17,506 nucleotides of DNA from Candidatus Altimarinota bacterium (GCA_018457335.1 JAGYHI010000018.1:1-17506); one strand, 5' to 3'; positions 1 to 7,911 are shown, counted from the first letter of the stretch. Numbers and translations are program-made. Notes: generated from the letters alone by a model not told the origin.

Positions 1-21
1 GAATAAGAGAAATGGTTTTTG

Positions 22-45
22 ATACTTTTTGGCAGCAAAAAGTAT
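22..45. repeat. palindrome ATACTTTTT / AAAAAGTAT
   Basis: A perfect 9-bp inverted repeat with a 6-base loop (GGCAGC). It is not followed by a T-tract on the plus strand, so it is not an obvious terminator. Short AAAAAGTA-type palindromes of this kind occur as dispersed intergenic repeats in other bacteria; that comparison is from memory. Confidence 0.55.
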
Positions 46-103
46 AGAGGGAGTGGGGGTGGAATGTTTTTTAGGAAGGAAGAGGAATTTGTTTATTGGC
101 TGG

Positions 104-129
104 ATTCCGGATCGGAGTCCGGAATGACA
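104..129. repeat. palindromic repeat ending in GACA (copy 1)
   Basis: ATTCCGGA (104-111) pairs with TCCGGAAT (118-125) across a 6-base loop, and GACA follows at 126-129. The stem length and the GACA flank match the other copies at 161-185 and 320-343 and the element inside hflX, although the stem sequence differs. Confidence 0.7.
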
Positions 130-160
130 TATGCTGTTTTTGAGATAAAAAAGGTTGAAA

Positions 161-185
161 ATCCTGAATCAGGTTCAGGATGACA
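161..185. repeat. palindromic repeat ending in GACA (copy 2)
   Basis: ATCCTGAA (161-168) pairs with TTCAGGAT (174-181) across the loop TCAGG, followed by GACA. It matches the right half of the element inside hflX (6341-6365) at 23 of 25 bases by direct comparison; the two differences are both in the loop. This shows that the same element family sits in both intergenic and coding DNA here. Confidence 0.8.
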
Positions 186-319
186 TTTTTATTTTCACCT
201 TCCCAAGTTGTCATCCTCGGGCTTGAGGAGGTGAATTTCATGAAACGAAAGAGAGGCTGCCCTGGGATACCCGGGGATCCAGTACAGCGTTTTCTTCCAA
301 ACAGGATATTTTCACCCAG

Positions 320-343
320 ATTCCCGCCTGCGCGGGAATGACA
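320..343. repeat. palindromic repeat ending in GACA (copy 3)
   Basis: ATTCCCGC (320-327) pairs with GCGGGAAT (332-339) with a 4-base loop, then GACA. The form ATTCCC-N8-GGGAAT is the pattern I recall for Neisseria dRS3-type repeats and for similar dispersed palindromes elsewhere. It is much more GC-rich than the surrounding DNA. Confidence 0.7.
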
Positions 344-361
344 TATTTTTATTTTTTTCAT

Positions 362-394
362 CAAAAAAATACTATACCTAGTAAGGTATAGTAT
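362..394 (-). terminator. rho-independent terminator of the Mur ligase gene
   Basis: A perfect 11-bp stem (369-379 with 384-394) and a 4-base loop. On the minus strand the stem is followed by seven T residues (plus-strand A-tract at 362-368). It starts 23 bases beyond the TAA of the minus-strand Mur ligase gene. On the plus strand no T-tract follows, so it appears to act in one direction. Confidence 0.8.
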
Positions 395-417
395 CAATTT
401 TATATTTAAAGTTTCAC

Positions 418-1698
418 TTACAAAATTCCCTTCTCTACACTCTCAAAAAATTCATTTTTTATCGCCAACCATTTTTCATCTTGACGTGGAAGGTTTTTAA
501 AATCATCTTCACTTATCCACATCTTGATAGCCTCTTCAAGGAAAATAGTATTTTGACTTCATTTGACATAAAAGACTTCTTTTTCGGAGATTTCATCGGA
601 GTATGATTTGACATACTCGCCGATTTCACGAGATGAAAGTGCTGATTTTGTCGGGAGGATATCAGCAATTTTTGGAAATACATACTTTCGCATCATCGGA
701 CCAACAAGGAATACTTGCACACTTGGACAATCCTGAAAAATCCGAATAATATCATCAGCTAATTGCAAATGTAATTTTTCCTCTTCTGGTCAAAGTTCGC
801 GCATATCTCCCAGCACAAGCACTATATTTTTTGTTTCAAAAAAATCTACAAGTGATTCAAGTCCGGTTTTGATACTCAAATATCCTCCATTATAACTTCC
901 ATCGATAATCAGTGAATTATTTATTCATTTAAGGAGTTTTCATCGTCATTTTCGTACTTTCATACTTTTCATACTTTCCTGTATTTTCTCTTTATCTATG
1001 TGCATTTTGTGAGCAATATACAGGAGAGAGAGGAGATTTTCGATGAGGAAAAACCCAACCGACGGATAGTAGATTTCGTAGATAATTTCGTCTATTTTTA
1101 CAAAGGCTGTCGTTCCTTTTTCTGAGATTTTCATATCCTGGACTTGCATCGACTCTTGGCAAGAAAATCCATAAAGTGGAGTATCAACTGGAACATTTTC
1201 TGCGAGTGACTCGTGGACGACTGCTTTTTTTGCATAAGCAAGGATTTTAAGTTTTTCTTTCCTATAATTTTCAAATTTTTGAAATTGCTCGATATGGTTT
1301 GGCTCGATTGGAGTGACGATAGCAATATCTGGCGTCGCAATCGAAAGAAGAAAGTCCATCTCCCCCGGATGATCGATTCCATATTCTAAAATCAAATAAC
1401 GCGGATACGGACGAAAATACCGAATCATCGCCGTGTAGGCCACCTTCATCCATAAAAATAGATTTTTTCAACCGGTTTTTTCACCGATGATAGAGAGCGG
1501 AAATCAAAATTCTCAATTATAATTATATTTTGAAATTTCAACGGCATTTTCTCAAAAAGCCGTGCAAAAAAGGGTGGCAATATTGTGCGTCGTGGTAGTT
1601 TTTCAGACGGTGCCAGTCACACCAATTACATAGGGTTTATGTTTTTTTATGAGAAGACGAGCCAGAAATGCAAGATACTTCCGTAAAACTGCATGCAT
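418..1698 (-). CDS. murF: Mur ligase family protein, MurF-like (UGA read as Gly)
   Basis: 426 residues with UGA read as Gly. MurF ligases use ATP to join D-Ala-D-Ala to the UDP-MurNAc-tripeptide in the cytoplasm. The ATP-binding motif is near the N-terminus (VTGTVGKTTTT, about residues 27-37), and its invariant P-loop glycine is a UGA codon at 1603-1605. A LEYGIDHPGEM motif lies in the central domain. The C-terminal ligase domain has an INNSLIIDGSYN motif that resembles the MurF DDSYNANP region, and the protein ends with a QNTIFLEEAI segment. In classical MurF the P-loop lies roughly 100 residues in, so the N-terminal substrate-binding domain is missing. Only three codons separate the chosen ATG from an upstream in-frame TAA, and no Shine-Dalgarno sequence is visible. 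A promoter lies upstream at 1742-1769 and a terminator downstream. The family is clear; MurF specificity rather than another Mur ligase is likely but not proven. Confidence 0.85.
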
Positions 1699-1741
1699 AG
1701 AAAGAAATTAAGAAAATATCATTTGTACTCTAATTTTTAGT

Positions 1742-1769
1742 ATCATACATAAATATATAAAAAAAGCAA
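1742..1769 (-). promoter_or_regulatory. promoter for the Mur ligase gene
   Basis: Read on the minus strand: TTGCTT (1764-1769), a 16-bp spacer, then TATGAT (1742-1747). Transcription would start about 35-40 bases before the ATG. The same TTGCTT -35 box recurs before hflX and before the gene at 13853. Confidence 0.5.
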
Positions 1770-1794
1770 ACAAAAACACTCTCAGAGCGAAATT

Positions 1795-1825
1795 TTTACT
1801 TGCAAAATTTGAAAATTTCTATACT
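1795..1825 (+). promoter_or_regulatory. possible promoter of the 1860-5726 operon
   Basis: TATACT at 1820-1825 matches the -10 consensus at five of six positions. The best -35 is TTTACT at 1795-1800 with a long 19-bp spacer, so this is weak. If it is used, transcription starts near 1832. That would rule out the in-frame TTG at 1800 and favour the ATG at 1860. Confidence 0.35.
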
Positions 1826-1859
1826 ATTAAGGAGTCTATATTTTTATATTTTATTTTTT

Positions 1860-2237
1860 ATGTCTGCTGTCACTCATAATGGTTTTTCTTTTGAAATCCC
1901 TGATATTATCCAACAAAAATATCCTGAACTTGTTCAATTGCTTCTTTATAGTGAGTCAATTGATAATAATGAAAAGCAATATTGGTTTGATATTCTTCCA
2001 TCGATGACTGATCCTCAAATCGATCGACTTTTTGATATCCTCATGACAGAGCGTCGCCAACTCGAAGAGCTCAATATGAAATATCAAGAAGAAATCAAGA
2101 ATCTCAACGATAAGCATATGATTCAATGGCAGAGTCTTCAATCAAAAAAAGCCAAAGAAAAAGTCCAACAAGCCGAACAAAATGATTCATCAAAAGAAGA
2201 TGCTGCTGATGCACTTGATATGCTTAATACTTTATAA
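1860..2237 (+). CDS. small coiled-coil hypothetical protein
   Basis: 125 residues from ATG 1860 to TAA. I do not recognise a named family. The N-terminal half has a helical segment resembling DPQIDRLFDIL; the second half (about residues 60-105) is strongly charged and heptad-like, as in a coiled coil. The tail is rich in Asp, Glu and Ala. No in-frame UGA occurs. A TTG at 1800 could add 20 hydrophobic residues resembling a signal or membrane segment, but the T-rich leader ending in TTTTTTATG matches the other starts here, and a possible -10 box lies between the two starts. It is the first gene of an operon; the next gene begins 12 bases after its stop. It may work with the membrane protein encoded next, but only its position suggests this. 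Confidence 0.65.
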   Translation: MSAVTHNGFSFEIPDIIQQKYPELVQLLLYSESIDNNEKQYWFDILPSMTDPQIDRLFDILMTERRQLEELNMKYQEEIKNLNDKHMIQWQSLQSKKAKEKVQQAEQNDSSKEDAADALDMLNTL

Positions 2238-2249
2238 AGTTTCGATCCT

Positions 2250-4145
2250 ATGATTCAACTCATACCGATTTCTCATAATTTTCAAGAGGATACATATCAC
2301 GTACGATCTCATGTGCTTTCACCAGAGCAAGATATTTCAGTTATTCTTACTTTACGTGGTAAACAAGAAAATATCCTCTCTATTTTAGAAGACCATCTTC
2401 TAGAAACAACCTCAGCAACAGCGTGGGAAGATGCAAAAGAGGATGGCGATTTTACATATATCACAGAACACTATAATCAACACATAAAAAGCTTGGAAGA
2501 CACTGATTTACAAGATGTAGATATTCTTCTCGCGGTAATCAAAGATACCATTTTGACGGTTTCAACTGTTTGAGATGCAGGTGCTTTTTTAGTAGATAAT
2601 ACAATAACAACTCAAATCACTTCTGAAAATACAAGTAGGTATGAGTTTTCTATGCTTACAAATGGAGAAATCACCAAATGATCAAGTATATTTTTGGCAA
2701 GTCAGAATATACAAGAACTCTTAGGTAATGAACTCCTTCAAGAATTAAGTGTACTTGAGAAAGATGCTTTTAATAGTGTTATTACAACACTATTAAAAAG
2801 AGAAGTAGAACAATCAATTCATCTCGTGCGAATTCGACATCCTCAAAAAGTAGCAAATCGTCTTGGAAAAAAAGAGGTGGATAATTATATGAATATTGCC
2901 CGAAATACTGGAAAAAAATGGATTCATTCTCTCAAACAACATAGAATTTGGAAGTATTCACAAGAAAAAATGCGAAATATGATAAATCTTGAAGATAAAA
3001 GACAGCAGTATGTTTTTCTTGGTATCGGAATGGTAATTTTGTTTTTATTGGTTTACATGCTTTTGATTGGTATTGGTAATTATATTACTGGTGTACCAGC
3101 ACAAGTACAAACACAAATTCAACAAGCAAAAAATCTTGTCGAAGAAAGTAGTGGACTCACTAATAATCAAGAATCTTTTGAAGAAAAAATCAATCAAGCG
3201 GAAGATCTTATTTTTGAACTCAAAAAACAAAATATTAAAACAAAAGAGATTCAAAATCTTGAAACTCGAATTGATATTCTTAAAAAAGAAACCTATGATA
3301 TTCAGACGGTTGATTTGACTCAGGCTAGTTCACTTTTCTCTATCGAGGGTATCATCGATCCAATTGGTGTAATTGAAAAAGATAATAAATTAACATTAAT
3401 TGGAAAAAGGAAACTTATACCCGATGTAGTGCGAGATTCAAATTTTCCAGAAGCTATTGAATATCCTCAAGGAAATGAAGCTCAATATTTCAGTAGCAAC
3501 GAAGCTGGTAAAATCTATATTACAACAAATTCACATCACGTACTTTCTCCTTCTGGGAAAAGTATCAATTACATAAATGCTATGGGTGGAAAATGATGGG
3601 ATTTCCTTGGTCCAATTGATACTTATGGAAGCAATCTGTATTTTGTAGGAAATAAAGAAGATCAGATTATTAAATATGTTCCGGGGCAAAATCTCACATT
3701 TTCTAAAAAAACAGATTATCTTCCAAAAAAACTTAATGATATTTTAGACATAGGCATTGATGGTGGTTTTTACCTTCTTATGAAAAATGGACAAATTAAC
3801 CGATATTATAGCGCAAGTAATAAAGGAATATACCCTCTTACACTCAATAAAATCCCAAACACTTGGAGTATAAATCCAAAAGAGTCTGCTCAAATTATCA
3901 CTTCAGACCGACTTTCATACGTATATATCCAAAATGGAAAACGCGTCTGGATTTTTTCACCAAATACAAAAGATTATAAATCTATCAAATCACTGGATTA
4001 CATTGCTCAACTTGAAATAAAAACAAACGAAAAACTCGAAAGTATCACTGTACCACGAGATGGACTTATTTATGCCACTACTAGTAAAGGGATTTTTGAA
4101 GTTTGATTTGAGGTTGTAGACGGACATCTTACACTTCTTCGATAA
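2250..4145 (+). CDS. membrane protein with PP2C-like N-terminal domain and propeller-like C-terminal domain
   Basis: 631 residues, crossing four UGA codons (2571, 2679, 3594, 4104) read as Gly. About residues 1-160 resemble a PPM/PP2C phosphatase core: a stretch like LLAVIKDTILTVSTVGDAGAFLV looks like the central strands and GD motif, followed by a region like NGEITKGSSIFLAS. The metal-binding aspartates of active PP2C enzymes are not evident near the N-terminus, so it may be a non-catalytic relative. One transmembrane helix lies at about residues 254-277, then a Gln/Glu/Lys-rich coiled coil to about 355. The C-terminal 260 residues show repeated short beta motifs (GKIYITTNS, GSNLYFVGN, GGFYLLMKN, GLIYATTSK) as in a beta-propeller. 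The topology suggests a cytoplasmic N-domain and an external propeller. The recO-like ATG begins 1 base after its stop, so the genes are probably translationally coupled. The domain names are inferences from motif shape. Confidence 0.6.
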
Positions 4146-4146
4146 T

Positions 4147-4722
4147 ATGTACAGTATCCAAGCAATCATACTTAATAAACGTTATATACGAGAAAAACAA
4201 TTCCACATTACCCTTTTTTCGAGAGAATATGGAAAAATTTCTGTATGGTGTTATAAAAAGCATTTTTCCTGAGATATTTGAGATATTATCTCTTGTTCAG
4301 TCGAAAGAAAAAATAACATTAATAAACTTAAAAACTTTTCTATTCGACATCATCTTATCAAAAAACACTGGGAATATACGACGCTCATTCAATTTTTATA
4401 TACTATAAAGAGTATCAGTGAGGTTTTTGCAGAATATGATAATGCTTCCTATATTTATGATGATTACACTATCACTCTCAAAAATACTGGTGAAAGTATA
4501 TCTTATGATCAGTCTCTTCTTTTACAAATGCGGATTTTAAAATATTCTGGACTCCTCAATCCGAGTTTTTTTGAAAATGATCCAGTGCTCGATTATATCT
4601 ATAAAAATATCACGAAGACACCCCTCTCAAAAATCCTCTCAGCAAAATCTCTCAAAGAAACGCAAAAAGAAATTATCCAAAAAGGGAACCTCTATACACT
4701 TGCTCAATTTTCTGAATTATAA
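4147..4722 (+). CDS. recO: short RecO-like DNA repair protein
   Basis: 191 residues, with UGA codons at 4270 and 4279 read as Gly. RecO binds single-stranded DNA and helps load RecA in RecFOR recombinational repair. The N-terminus fits the RecO OB-fold: MYSIQAIILNKRY, then EKQFHITLFSREYGKISVW, matching the family pattern of a short strand, an E-x-D/Q turn, and LFTREYGKI. The helical C-terminal part includes LLLQMRILKYSGLLNPSF, which fits the family's F-x-L-R-x-L-x-x-x-G-x-x-P region. RecO proteins are usually about 240 residues. This one is shorter, and the zinc-binding cysteine cluster is absent. It starts 1 base after the upstream stop and is followed 11 bases later by the prepilin peptidase. 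Identification rests on the N-terminal pattern and is good but not certain. Confidence 0.7.
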
Positions 4723-4733
4723 AGGATTTTTTT

Positions 4734-5726
4734 ATGATTTTATATATATTCATACTTTTCATACTGGGTACCATTTTTGGGAGTTTTTCTAGTGTCCTTG
4801 TATCTCGTTGGAAAAATAAACAGAGTGGCATTTTTCTCGGGCGAAGTGAATGTCCAAAGTGCAAACATATCCTTTGATGACTCGAACTGATTCCGATTTT
4901 TTCCTATCTTTTTCAAAAAGGAAAATGCAAAAATTGTAGTATAAAAATTTCAAAATTTTATCCATTTTGTGAAATCCTTATGGGGATTATTTTTGTGATT
5001 ATTTTTCTTGCAAATTATAAACTTGGAATTACTGTTTTTGATATTTCTTTTTGGATTACGCTCTTTTTTGGATTTGTGATTTGAGTCTACACGCTCTATG
5101 ATCTCAAATATATGGAAATCCCAATGCAAATAATGATTCCAGCACTTTTGGTTGTTTTTGGAAGTTTTATTTATTGATACTTATCAAAAAATTATAGTAT
5201 TTTTTTTGAATTTCATACTTTTCCTACTTTTCCTACTTTTGAAATTTTTCTAAAAAATCATCTTTTTTGAGGACTCTATTTATATACTTTTATTTACTTG
5301 CAAATCCTTATTTCTGGCAGTCTTTTTCTGATTCGCAAAAAGCGTTACAAAGAAATTTTTTGACTTGTACTATTTTATGTTTCATTTTTTTGGGATTGCT
5401 TTTTGGATTTTTTTAGACCTTCAAAAGAAGAAAAAAAGAATGACCCAGAAGAAGAAATCGAGACTTGGGTTGGTGCTGGTGATATGATGATAGCAGTTTT
5501 TTCTGGTCTGACTCTCGGGATTATTCACGGAATTGCGAGTTTTTTTATTGCTTATATTTTAGGGAGTCTTATTGGGATTATTTATCTCATCATATGTAAA
5601 ATCCAAAAAAAGAAATCCAATCATCAGATTCCTTTTGGACCATTTTTGTGAGCCGGCTGGCTTATGAGTTTTTTCTTTTATAGTGAGATTTTAGAATTTG
5701 TGAGGATTTTATTTTTTATAGGATAA
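4734..5726 (+). CDS. pilD: prepilin peptidase (type IV leader peptidase, A24 family)
   Basis: 330 residues with about eight UGA codons read as Gly. It is an inner-membrane aspartyl protease that removes leader peptides from type IV prepilins and usually N-methylates the new end. The N-terminal membrane helix with a GTIFGSFSSVLVSR segment is typical. The two CxxC pairs (ECPKCKH and KCKNCS, about residues 39-66) are those of the methylase-bearing form. The catalytic aspartates lie in YDLKYMEIP (about residue 123) and in GAGDMM (about residue 250). Several hydrophobic helices span the rest. At 330 residues it is longer than the usual 250-290, with an extra charged segment (about 223-240) just before GAGD. 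It is the last gene of the operon; the convergent gene ends 22 bases away with no visible terminator between. Its likely substrate in this window is the pilin-like protein at 9953-10639. Confidence 0.92.
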
Positions 5727-5748
5727 ATCTTAATTATCTTAATCGAAT

Positions 5749-6150
5749 CTATTTCAAAAATACTTTAATTTCCCTTTCATATTCATTTGCTTTTTTATTC
5801 AAAGTAGCATTTGTGATTAAATCAAACTCATGAACTAGTTTATTTCTAAGTTTATGTAACTCCCAAACCTTGTCTAAATCTCAAACTTCATTTGGTTCTT
5901 TTTTTAAAATCTCTCAAAAAGTTCACTCATAACCAAGCTCTTGCAAAATCTTATGATAAAGTTTATCATAATCTATAATTTTTTGCTTTGGATTATTATA
6001 AATTGAATTTATATTTTTTAATAACTTTTTTAATTCTTTTTGTTTTACTTCATCTAACTTTTTCTTTTTAGAATACTTTAAAACCACACTTACACCAAAA
6101 AATATTGTTCAAACAAACGCACAAATTGCTCAAATTTCATACCAATTCAT
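5749..6150 (-). CDS. small membrane-anchored protein with HEPN-like RxxxxH motif
   Basis: 133 residues, ending in TAG, the only non-TAA stop among complete genes here. Five of its seven glycines are UGA. One transmembrane helix lies at about residues 6-24, followed by a Lys/Glu-rich segment. A helical C-terminal domain contains ELHKLRNKLVHEF (about 97-109). Arg102 and His107 form an RxxxxH arrangement after a helix, as in HEPN domains, several of which are RNases; others only bind. I recall similar small proteins (VW-x-x-HK-x-RN-x-x-H) being common in CPR genomes, but cannot check this. It begins 26 bases after hflX on the same strand, so the two are likely co-transcribed. Like hflX, it uses AGA/AGG for arginine and mostly UGA for glycine. 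Nuclease activity is not shown by the sequence. Confidence 0.7.
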
Positions 6151-6176
6151 AATATTTTAATTAAATTATAAAATTT

Positions 6177-7436
6177 TTAACTCTCTTTTAAAATTCTTTC
6201 TTTTAGGTCATCCAATCCTATTTTTTTATAAGCACTTACAAAAACAGGATTATATTTTGCAAACTTTTCCTTTAAATATTCTAAATAATCAACTTCCATA
6301 GTCTGTCATTCTGAATTTAGTTCAGAATCTATTATTTGAGATCCTGAAACAAGTTCAGGATGACAAGAAGTTCATAAAATTATATTTTTCTTTTTCCCTA
6401 AAATCCCATCTATTTTATTAAAAACATAAATCTTTTTTTGATTTGCTCAAATTCTATCTAAAATATTATCAACAACTTCTATTTTTTCTTCTAACTTTGG
6501 ATCAGAAGCATCTATTAAATGAAGCAATAAATCAGCTTCTATAGAATCTTCCAAAGTAGAAGTAAAAGCATCTATAAGTTCTGGAGGTAAGTCCCTAATA
6601 AATCAAATAGTATCATTTAATAAAAATTCTTTTCAAACATAATCCTCTGTTTGTATCCACATTTTCCCTACACTTGTCCCCAAAGTTGCAAAAAGTTTAT
6701 CTTCTGCTAAGACTCATTTTTTTGTAAGAGTATTTGTCAGAGTTGATTTTCAGGCATTTGTATAACCTACAACTCAAATAGTAGAAAGTCCTTTCCTAGA
6801 TCTTGATTTTCTATGCTCTGCTCTCACTTTTGAAAAATGTTCTAAATCCTTTTTAATAGCAATTTCTCTTCTTTGCAGATGCCTTTTCATTATTTCTGTA
6901 TTTGTTTCTCATTTTCATTTTCATCATTGTTTTCAAAGTTCCATTCACATATCAAAAATTCTTGGTCACATATGCTTTATAGAAGCTAATTCTATTTGAA
7001 GTTTTGCTTCTGATGATTTTGCATTTCTCTCAAATATTTTTAGAATTAAATCTATCCTATCCCAAGCTTTTGCTCCTATTTCTTTAAGTTTTTCATTTAC
7101 ATTATAAATCTGTTTTGGTTTTAAAATATTTCCTAAAATAAGTAAATTTGCTCATTTTAACTTCATCTCAGCCATTATTTCTTCAAGTCTTCATCATCAG
7201 ATATAAGTATCAAAATCAGGCCTTGTTTTTTTCTGAATATGCTCCAAAATAACCACTCAACCATAAGTAGTTACTAAATTTTCTGTTTCAAGCATTATAT
7301 CTTCTAAATCCAAAGTCTTTGCCTCCTCGGGAGATACAACATCTGCTATAAATACTCTCAATTCTTTTCAAGAATACTCCAAATTTTGTTGAATTTGCTC
7401 TAGTTCGAGTTTGGATTGTTTTCGGGTTTTTTCCAT
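6177..7436 (-). CDS. hflX: GTPase HflX with a palindromic-repeat insertion in its G domain
   Basis: 419 residues with 21 UGA codons among 32 glycine codons. HflX is a ribosome-associated GTPase that binds 50S subunits and splits stalled ribosomes. The N-terminal HflX domain is complete: TYIGGGRLEEI (about 77-87), [19 protein letters not shown] (about 126-135), and a Gly-rich loop MELGKQGGKGKGET (about 165-178) in place of the usual GGG-x-G-x-x-GPGET. The G domain has G1 GYTNAGKS (224-231; the last Gly is UGA 6750-6752), G3 DTIGF (275-279; Gly is UGA 6603-6605), [19 protein letters not shown]4 NKID (340-343) and a G5-like VSA (400-402). About 22 extra residues (355-379, including CHPELVSGS) between G4 and G5 are encoded by the repeat at 6304-6365. 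The promoter is at 7462-7489. Arginine codons are almost all AGA/AGG, unlike the neighbours. The frame is intact throughout. Confidence 0.95.
6304..6365. repeat. double-hairpin palindromic element inside hflX
   Basis: The element begins TGTCAT and ends ATGACA. It contains two 8-bp stems with 5-base loops: ATTCTGAA/TTCAGAAT (6308-6328) and ATCCTGAA/TTCAGGAT (6341-6361). It lies wholly within the hflX frame and encodes a peptide beginning CHPELVSGS. The end of the element supplies a TGA that is read here as glycine. The right hairpin matches the intergenic copy at 161-185 at 23 of 25 positions. This resembles Rickettsia palindromic elements (RPEs), which also sit inside reading frames; the comparison is from memory. 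Confidence 0.85.
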
Positions 7437-7461
7437 AAGATTTTTTTAAGAAATTTTCTCT

Positions 7462-7489
7462 ATTTTATAAAGAAATCACAAAAAAGCAA
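7462..7489 (-). promoter_or_regulatory. promoter of hflX
   Basis: Read on the minus strand: TTGCTT (7484-7489), a 16-bp spacer, then TAAAAT (7462-7467), within TATAAAAT. Transcription would begin about 20 bases before the hflX ATG. Confidence 0.55.
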
Positions 7490-7521
7490 AAAAATCGTTT
7501 TTTAAGGTTTTTAGAAAATAC

Positions 7522-7549
7522 TTGACTTTTATTAAAAAATAATTAAAAT
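7522..7549 (+). promoter_or_regulatory. promoter of the 78-residue orphan gene
   Basis: TTGACT (7522-7527), a 16-bp spacer and TAAAAT (7544-7549). The start point would be near 7556, giving an untranslated leader of about 100 bases. Confidence 0.6.
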
Positions 7550-7555
7550 GAAAAA

Positions 7556-7657
7556 TGCAAGATGCAATGGTTCGCCTTGTATTTTTGGGAATCTCCCCAC
7601 GCAATGACGAACCACTTAAAATCTTGGAGTGGTTTGTCAAAATTTTAGGAGTAAAAA
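7556..7657 (+). promoter_or_regulatory. structured 5' leader with mutually exclusive stems
   Basis: TGGTTCG (7568-7574) can pair with CGAACCA (7608-7614). The same CGAACCA lies in an 11-base arm (7606-7616) that can instead pair with AGTGGTTTGTC (7628-7638), allowing one G-U pair. These two pairings exclude each other. The second ends about 10 bases before an AGGAG ribosome-binding site at 7646-7650. The arrangement fits an RNA switch or cis-regulatory leader, but could also be remnants of a dispersed palindromic repeat (ATCTCCCC...GCAATGACGA). Confidence 0.4.
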
Positions 7658-7894
7658 ATGCATTATTTTTTGGTAGGAAAACACAAAAACAGATATGTCT
7701 TTTTTAGATTTGGCATAGAGTCGAATTTTCTTTGTAAATTCTATGTAAAAATTTTAATAGAAGCCGGAAAAAGACGTGGAAAAACATATAAACCGATAGA
7801 AAAGGCTATTATTTATTCAAAAGGACAATCAAAAAAAGAAGTTCTTAGAATAGAGCCTCTAAATCAGAAAGATATAGATTTTCTCAAAATATAA
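7658..7894 (+). CDS. 78-residue hypothetical protein, stand-alone gene
   Basis: I do not recognise this protein. It is short and basic, rich in Lys and Arg, with an aromatic N-terminal half (MHYFLVGKHKNRYVFFRFGI) and a C-terminal half that is Lys-rich, then ends KDIDFLKI. No membrane helix or signal peptide is obvious. It has the clearest Shine-Dalgarno sequence in the window (AGGAG, 7 bases before ATG). It has its own promoter, a structured leader, and a strong terminator directly after it, so it is a monocistronic unit. No UGA occurs among its few glycines, so it would read the same in a standard-code cell. Arginine is mostly AGA. It might be acquired DNA or a small regulator, but nothing in the sequence decides this. 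Confidence 0.65.
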   Translation: MHYFLVGKHKNRYVFFRFGIESNFLCKFYVKILIEAGKRRGKTYKPIEKAIIYSKGQSKKEVLRIEPLNQKDIDFLKI

Positions 7895-7911
7895 CAAATC
7901 CACTATTCTTA

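Larger units (their letters stand above)
1..417. other. gene-free region with clustered palindromic repeats
   Basis: I see no believable gene here. The stretch holds at least four small inverted repeats, listed separately, and remnants of others, for example CCTC/GAGG around 215-228 and a CCCGGGGATCC block at 270-280. Three of the palindromes are followed directly by GACA. It ends in a minus-strand terminator for the Mur ligase gene. A minus-strand reading frame at 71-397 exists but its translation is made of repeat-derived peptides, so I do not call it a gene. Confidence 0.7.

Noticed and set aside
71..397. Minus-strand open reading frame of 108 codons
   Set aside because: The translation is built from palindromic repeats (CHSRAGGN, VILNLIQD type peptides), it overlaps a terminator hairpin, and it shows no domain.
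1800..1859. TTG start adding 20 residues to the gene at 1860
   Set aside because: A possible -10 box at 1820-1825 lies after the TTG, and all other genes here start with ATG or GTG; the ATG at 1860 has the T-run leader seen elsewhere. A signal-like segment in the extension keeps it possible.
2250..4145. Chain of broken frames that could be read as a pseudogene
   Set aside because: All breaks are in-frame TGA codons. With UGA read as glycine the gene is intact and ends in TAA. The same holds for the other split genes.
5727..5748. Bidirectional terminator between convergent pilD and the HEPN-like gene
   Set aside because: The 22-base gap has no stable inverted repeat with T-tracts.
7548..7620. 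Short reading frame MKNARCNGSP... upstream of the orphan gene
   Set aside because: Its ATG overlaps the -10 box, the peptide is only about 23 residues, and the region is better explained as an untranslated leader.
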